Below the pieces are notes generated by a model. That model was not told where the DNA came from. It saw nothing but the letters and a program-made list of their open reading frames with translations, and did not search any database. A program made the position numbers and the translations under genes. DNA of 64,000 nt from Ligustrum vulgare (taxonomy: Eukaryota; Streptophyta; Magnoliopsida; Lamiales; Oleaceae), in assembly GCA_963555705.1 (NCBI GenBank), contig OY743180.1, positions 37,418,129-37,482,128 of the forward strand, written 5' to 3'. Of the stretch, positions 58,291 through 64,000 are shown in pieces (positions within the stretch are counted from its first letter, which is position 1; each line of letters starts with the position of its first letter).

Positions 58291-59246
58291 TCTATTGTAA
58301 CTTCGAAGAGTTTCTGAAGATATTTGACAATCTGGTTGCATAATGCTGTTGCCTGGTGGTCTAGGGTTTTAATCCCAGACTAGACTGAAAAGTGAACATT
58401 GTACGGCATTCAATTTTTTTTGGCCTTATTGGTGATGCGACGTCGTGAATTATTTCAAAATAGTATTTGATAGAGTTTATACTCGTCATTTTCTGTTGCG
58501 CTAGTATATTAACTGCACGTTAGTGGAATGATGTGGAACATGAATAGTCCATATCCATAGTGGTCGTTAACAGCAGTACTTGTAGTGTGCTTTGGGTTGT
58601 GTTTTTTATGTAATCAAATTATAATTCAATTTATAATACACATTATAATGAACACAATTTCCCAAATCAATTTTTAACCATACATATTCTCTCTTTCCAC
58701 TTTTACATAAACACATTTTACCTGGATAACATAAATAAAACTCATAATTTGCATTGTGGCCGCCGAACACTACCTAGAAAATACAGTTTCAATTTATATT
58801 TATAATTCTAATATGTTTGGAGTAGCCCAGTGCTATTGTTGATCAATAAAGGTGGCTTAGTAACACATTAGACAACAATGTCTGATCTAATGTCGCAAAC
58901 ATCACTAGGCCCCACTGTAGTCATTGGCTGTTTTCAGGATTGGATAGGCTACTTACCTAGTCGTCTATTACTTGTAATATGGTGGTCTATGAACTTTCAT
59001 GCTTTGTCTAAATGGAAGTAGTAACTGATCAAGTTACTCAAACTTGGCTTCCGAAGTGACAAGCTGGACCACAAGCTATTAAAAGCCAATTGAGGCCTTC
59101 CTCAGAATGAGGCGAGCAAAAAAAAAAAGCCTTAAAATGAGCTGACTGTAAGGTAGCTCTTGGAGGCGTACCCCTCAAGGCATATGCCTCCAGCACCGCC
59201 TTGAGACATGTGAGGCATACACTCCTTAATTCACAAGGCTTATTTA
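58291..59246. other. Unassigned DNA with GCCTC/GAGGC motifs
   Basis: No gene. 58600-58790 resembles a MITE (TAGTGTGC and CGAACACTA ends, but no matching target duplication). 59090-59215 has clustered GAGGC/GCCTC motifs able to fold (CTCAAGGCATATGCCTC, GCCTTGAG). Confidence 0.4.
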
Positions 59247-59443
59247 GGGTGTGTTCTTTTAGATTTAATTTGGAATGTTTTGTGTCAAATCAAGGAATTG
59301 AAATTATTTGTTGATTTATTTGAGGTAAGATGAAGGGTTAAAAATTGGAGAGAGAAAATGTGAATGTTTAAAAAGTGGTATAGGAAATTGTGTAATTTAA
59401 ATTTTTGTAATCATTTCAAATTAAAACATAGCCGAACATGCCT
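59247..59443. mobile_element. Harbinger-like MITE (197 bp)
   Basis: Ends GGGTGTGTTC and GAACATGCCT, imperfect inverted repeats, flanked by TTA at 59244-59246 and 59444-59446. Contains GGAGAGAGAAAATGTG text shared with other MITEs here. Confidence 0.65.
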
Positions 59444-59544
59444 TTACTTTGCTTTAGGTACATGCCTATAAAATAAATATTTTGATTAGCCCAATTTATA
59501 AATTGAATGATAGTACTGATATGCAAACTAGCTGCGCAACCTTA

Positions 59545-59813
59545 GTCCCTGTTTGCTTTTCATTAAAACAAAACAAATGTTTTCTCTCTCTTCTTTTCAA
59601 TCATACATTTATCAATAAAATAATATTACACAAAAACCCAAAAAAGATTCCTTACTTTTTTTTTTTTTTTTGAAAACCGAGGGTATCGGGGCCCCACCCC
59701 CACTAATCCCACGAGGCCCTGGCGCTTTCATTCCTTACTTTTTAACCACACATTCTCCTAAAAATCACTATTCAAAATCACAAAACTCTTTTTAAACAAC
59801 ATCAAACAAACTC
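59545..59813. mobile_element. Harbinger-like MITE carrying a SINE insertion
   Basis: Ends GTCCCTGTTTGCTTTTC and CATCAAACAAACTC, flanked by TTA at 59542-59544 and 59814-59816. It is split by a poly-A-tailed insertion (59656-59729). Confidence 0.7.
59656..59729 (-). mobile_element. 5'-truncated SINE with target duplication
   Basis: On the minus strand a short body (GGCCTCGTGGGATTAGTGGG, then CCCGATACCCTCGGTTTTC) ends in about 17 A. It is flanked by ATTCCTTAC at 59647-59655 and 59730-59738. Poly-A plus a 9-bp or longer duplication fits a retroposed SINE. The family was not identified. Confidence 0.75.
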
Positions 59814-60053
59814 TTAATCTTAATTGGAAAAACTAAAACTACATTAGATACCCAATCCACTATGACCTTGGTCATGTTACCCGAGTGTTTGACATTTGCA
59901 TAAATTAGTCCTTCAATTAGAAGAGAGGCATTTGATGGTGCTTGAGGGAAAAAATTTAGGAGCAGAAATATTGCCAGAAGCATGAGCAACAAGAAAAAGA
60001 CATTGTGAGATAATTAATATAATTCATGGGTACCTACTAATGGATGAAACTAA

Positions 60054-60405
60054 AAGCATGCTTGGGAAGTGTTTTAAACGGCTTAAATTATTAATTGCCC
60101 TTTTTTGAACATATTTTTTGTGAATAGATTGTCAAAACATGATTTTTTTTTTTTTTGAGAATGTGTAGCTAAAAAGTAGCGAAATTTTTTGGGTTTACGT
60201 GTAAAATTATTTTAGTGAGAGAATGTGTGTTTGAAAATAAGTTTGGAGAAAAATGAATTTTTAAAATGAGGCTTAAAAATGGGCATAGGTAGAAATGTGT
60301 GGTTCATAATCATAAGTGAATAGTACTTGAGAGTTTCTTGAAAGTGTGATTGAAAAGTGGCTTGAGAGTTTATAAACGTTTTATAAACACGAGCCAAACA
60401 TAGGC
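60054..60405. mobile_element. Harbinger-like MITE (about 350 bp)
   Basis: Ends near AAGCATGCTTGGGAAGTG and CACGAGCCAAACATAGGC, imperfect inverted repeats, with TAA next to both. Internal GAGAGAATGTGTG text is shared with neighbouring MITEs. The left boundary is uncertain by 1-2 bp. Confidence 0.55.
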
Positions 60406-60922
60406 TAAATAAGTAATCAAGGACCATAAGAGAGTTGTTCAACACTTGTATGACTTGAAACAACCTCATGCAATATGTAGGTTGCACTATGTAGTTGTTT
60501 AGGGCTGATGATGATAAAAAATGGAAATAAATTTGGAGAAGAAAATATTGACAAGTGGACAATAGGCCATTAAGCTCATAGATGTTAGTAAGGGAGAGCT
60601 ACCAATAGGTGGAACTTTATTTTAGCTTTTAAAAAGCATATAAGGTAGCTCAACATATTTTTTTGGGACTGGGCGAGAAAGAGATCACTACCCTACTCAC
60701 ATTAATAAACAACTAATTTATGAGATTCTTTACTATCTCTTTTTCATTTGCCTATAAATTCCTATCATAAATCCCAAATAAGATTATAAGTTAGAGGCAA
60801 ATTATCGTACTAAATCGATAAGTCACAAAATGGAAAGCAAAATATGGTTCTAAATCAACAAGTTAGAAAATGGAAAGCAAAGTAATGTATGGAAATGGAA
60901 TGAATATTCTTTCTAGTTGAAA

Positions 60923-61368
60923 TGTTAGAAAAAAGTTTACAAGATCTCAAAAGTGCATGCATAAATACAAGTATACAAGAAGGCTTGAAGATTGCATTAG
61001 TCCTCAAGAACAAATAAGTTATATGGCTTATATTTCATTCCATCTTCTAGAGACCTTCATGTACTTTTTACATTTTGTTGCTCTCTTGCCATTTCTCGTG
61101 TAGATTTGGATATTTTTCGATTTTGATGTTCTAATTGTGGTGATACATGCTTCAAGAACTGAAAAATATCATTGCTGTGTAGAAAACATTCACCTTTCTA
61201 GAACTGGTTCTAAGGTAATGCTCTCGAACGAGTTAGAAAGTATGGCATGTATATAACTAACCATACCTCACCGTAAGAGGTACTAAAGGTTCTTCCGTAG
61301 GATAGAGCTTAAATGTATAAGTACTAAAACAAAGATAATCAACAATATGTCTCATTGATGATAAATCA
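60923..61368 (+). repeat. Putative copia LTR
   Basis: It starts TGTTAGAAAAAAG and ends near AAATCA, just before a tRNA-Met-type PBS. No second copy of the LTR is in the window, so the length (about 446 bp) and boundaries are provisional. Confidence 0.5.
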
Positions 61369-61373
61369 TTAAC

Positions 61374-61387
61374 TTGGTACTAGAGCC
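61374..61387 (+). other. Primer-binding site, tRNA-Met type (copia)
   Basis: TTGGTACTAGAGCC differs from the usual copia TTGGTATCAGAGCC at two positions. Confidence 0.6.
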
Positions 61388-61915
61388 TAGAAATCCAAGC
61401 TTTTGTTCACAATGAATGGTGTTTGGTTATCGGAGAAGCGACAATCGTATAAGAACTCTAAGAGCTTTTTTCTATGTAGTAGTGCTTATTTTTTCATTCG
61501 AAAGTAAAAGGGAATGACGGGAGAGCAAAACGAATTGAAGCAAAGAAGATTTCCATGTAGAAACTTGCCTAAGTATACCATAAATATCCAATGTAGTGTT
61601 CTATGAGTGCTCATTTAGTAGAGAAAACTACTTCATATACGCACGCCTCTTTTGATAATTTGAGTAAAGAAAATAGCATAAAAGCCTAAAATGCCAAAAA
61701 AGGCCTCACTTGAGTCACTACTTAGTACCATTTGCTAGTCCATGATAGAAAGATCAATTTTTAAGCCCCCTTTGAGTTATAAGCCCTTCCCTTTTGGAAG
61801 ACCAAGGAACTTTTTGGAGTACAATGACATTTTATAGGATTTAATCTTATTCACTACATGAGTAGGCAATATGGGAAGAGAACTGATGCTAATTACCGTT
61901 AGAAGAATGAGAGTA
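61388..61915 (+). mobile_element. Decayed copia internal region
   Basis: An ATG at 61411 opens a short reading NGVWLSEKRQSYK that could be a gag start, but it soon meets stops. No copia protease, integrase or RT motif is recognisable before H2. Confidence 0.35.
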
Positions 61916-61918
61916 TAA

Positions 61919-62717
61919 GGTGGCGTTCTGTTTGTATTTTATTTTGTATTTTCATTTTTGAAAATGTTTTCTGTTTCTTGTTTTTATTTTTGTTTTCAAA
62001 TTTGCTGAAAATGCGTTTGGTTTGTCATTTTTGAAAACTGTTTTTTAAAATGAAAAGCTGGAAAACACGTTCTATTTGAAATTTTGCAGAATACTACTTA
62101 AACTATTTTTAATTATTTTGCTTGCAGAATACTACTGGCTGAAACTCAAATTTCCTTTTACAATACACTGAAAACATGGTTACATGCAACACACTAATGT
62201 GAGCATTAAGAGTGTCTATATTAACACAGCTTGGTTAGGTTCGGGATTTGAGGAAACTCTAGTTCTATTAAAATCCAGAAAATTCAAGTTCTTTCAAAAC
62301 CACCAGAGTCCATTTATCAAGGCATTTTTTGAAATATAACAACAAGAATTCTCACTTAATTTTTTTTTGTAATGTTGATATTAAATTCAATAAAAATTTA
62401 TTTAAGCTTAGTTCCAAGTTAGGATAAATCTCCAAAAAAAATAAAAATAAAAAAAAAAAATTATTAGGCTTAGTTCCAAGTTAGGATAATTATTTAAAAT
62501 AAAAAAATCGCAAAACGCGTTTTCCGCATTTTGAACATCTTTTGTTGAAATACATACAAAACCCCCAAAACGAGGTTTTGGGCGTTTTTGCGTTTTGTGT
62601 ACAATTTTTTTTTTTGTTTTCCAAACTGCGTTTTCGAAAATGGTAAAGAAAACACGTTTTTAGTATTTTCGAAAATAAAAATAGAAAACGATCTCAAAAC
62701 AGTAAAGAGAGCAGGGC
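61919..62717. mobile_element. Harbinger-like element H2 (799 bp)
   Basis: Ends GGTGGCGTTCTGTTTG and CAGTAAAGAGAGCAGGGC, flanked by TAA at 61916-61918 and 62718-62720. Same family as H1 by termini and TTTTCGAAAATG subterminal palindromes. It contains two copies of GCTTAGTTCCAAGTTAGGAT (about 62407, 62468). Confidence 0.8.
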
Positions 62718-62720
62718 TAA

Positions 62721-63590
62721 GGGTTAGAATAACTATTTACAAAAAATTAAACTAGGGATTAGAGGAGGAACATATGAAGTAAGGTAAACAAATTAGTTGC
62801 AATCTAGCCTTATCAATTGGCCTAGACTTGGTAACCTGAGATTTAGTCGTCGAAGGAATGCTATCGCTTTCAGATGTTTTATTAGCATCTTAATCTAGCC
62901 ATATCACATGTCAATCGACTTAAAGTGCATATTACAACCAAGCTGTAAACTGTGTATGGTTATGTAATGTTAAAGGTTATAAAACTCGAACTAAAGCTTG
63001 TCGATGTCCTTATCAAGTATGGCGACGAGTTTGTTGAGATTCTTCAAAGTGCACTACACTCTCATGTAACACAATAGATTTGACGAGTGATAAATACAAT
63101 TATAAGCAACAAAAAAGAGGATCATAATTGGGTTTACCATACTCTTGCTAGCTTGACCTTATCTTTGTTCTGCTTCTAATGGGAGCAATTTCTTAAACCA
63201 AGACGAATATACTTTTCTAGTGCTTTTAATGGAGATAAGCCCTAACTAATTTATGATTGTTGCGTTGTTGAAGGAACTAAAATTTTAGGTTGCATATGTT
63301 ATTCACCATTAGGTTCTAAGTAAAATCATAAACATGACCTCATTTTGGACGTGTGAGCTAAAAACCTATAGAGAAAATGGATCCTCCATTGTTGAACATT
63401 AATTGAATGGAGGGACTCCTTATAGTAATACTGTTTTGATCATCGACAAGAGATGAACCAGAACTCGATTTTGAAGGAGACCGAATAGAAGTCTATCTAT
63501 CATTCCAAGACTGCATCCAATGTTTGCTTATAAGCTTTGTTAAGGCAGGTTAACTACTGATTTGTCGTGTGTACTATACGAAGAATAGCA
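62721..63590. other. Unassigned DNA
   Basis: No gene or repeat recognised. Short frames only; moderately AT-rich; might be decayed copia internal sequence. Confidence 0.4.
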
Positions 63591-63593
63591 TAA

Positions 63594-64000
63594 GCCCCTG
63601 TTCTCTTTGCTGTTTTGAGGTCGTTTTCTGTTTTTATTTTCGAAAACGCTAAAAACGCGTTCTCTTTACCATTTTCGAAAACGCATTTTGGAAAAAAAAA
63701 AAAAAAAAAAATTGTACATAAAACGGAAAACGTCCGAAACATCGTTTTGGGTTTTGTGTGTATTTCGACAAAAAATGTCCAAAACGCGGAAAACGCGTTT
63801 TGAGAATTTTTTTTTATAAAGAATTATCTTAACTTAGAACTAAGCTTAATATAAAGTTTTTATTTTTTTTATTTTTTTTTTATTTTTTTTAGAATTATCC
63901 TAACTTGGAACTAAGCCTAAATAAAGAATTTTTTATTTTATTTTTTTTTATTTTTAGAATTATCCTAACTTGGAACTTAGTTTAAATAAAGTTTTATTGA
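63594..64000. mobile_element. Harbinger-like element H3, cut by the window end
   Basis: It starts GCCCCTGTTCTCTTTGCTG after TAA (63591-63593). The first 90 bp match the inverse of H2's right end, so H3 is in opposite orientation to H2. At 63825-64000 it carries three tandem units of TTATCCTAACTTGGAACTAAG spaced by poly-T/A. Confidence 0.8.

Overview
This 64-kb window looks like a repeat-dense intergenic or pericentromeric stretch of a eudicot plant nuclear genome. The diagnostic content is Athila-type Ty3/gypsy elements with a tRNA-Asp primer-binding site, a Tat-type gypsy element, a 5S-bearing Cassandra LTR, an endogenous caulimovirid (pararetrovirus), a Helitron, hAT and Harbinger-like MITEs, a copia LTR remnant and a SINE. 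I found no intact host gene, tRNA, rRNA gene or CRISPR array. Every coding region seen is a broken transposon or endogenous-virus gene. The species cannot be named from sequence alone.

Layout. 1-829 is the end of a long LTR (family S). 830-9853 is a minus-strand Athila element (A). Its gag is split by a second Athila (B, 3689-9357, TSD ATGTG), and B's protease is in turn split by a Cassandra solo LTR (8316-8592, TSD CGTGC). 9860-11316 is a head-to-head pair of A-type LTR pieces. 11317-14847 is a pol-deleted gypsy element (C) whose gag carries a TAA-flanked Harbinger-like insertion. 14848-15180 is a reverse-transcriptase scrap. 16030-20660 is a giant fold-back built of G/C-rich minisatellites. 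21304-26564 is an Athila gag plus LTR (A3) split by solo LTR S2. 26575-33090 is a minus-strand endogenous pararetrovirus split by an Athila-like solo LTR. 33273-43631 is a Tat-type element (D) whose pol is split by solo LTR S3. 43680-46975 is a Helitron with both ends, split by a hAT-like element. 46976-51402 holds MITEs, a Tat solo LTR and a C-family solo LTR. 51403-56857 holds solo LTRs S4 and S5. 56858-64000 is AT-rich, with MITEs, a SINE piece, a copia LTR/PBS and two more Harbinger-like elements.

Insertion history. Eight retroelement-type insertions are supported by exact 5-bp duplications (ATGTG, CGTGC, AATAA, CTGAC, ACTTC, TACAC, TTTCT, TTAAG, with ATTTT as a ninth). Several Harbinger-like elements have TAA or TTA duplications. 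The nesting order can therefore be read directly.

Most interesting signals. (1) Three unrelated LTR families each carry a cluster of their own CpG-centred palindrome (CGCGATCGCG, GTGCGGCCGCAC, TACGGCCGTA), always just upstream of a TATA box. (2) The S-family LTRs share one promoter module: GGGACTAAAAT minisatellite, TATA, CT-rich tract, GC-rich leader and a consensus GTAAGT splice donor, plus a conserved hairpin near the 5' end. (3) The 4.6-kb fold-back has arms made of tandem G-rich repeats. (4) Two Athila elements share a compact gag-protease architecture without reverse transcriptase or integrase, with a second palindrome+TATA cassette inside the element.
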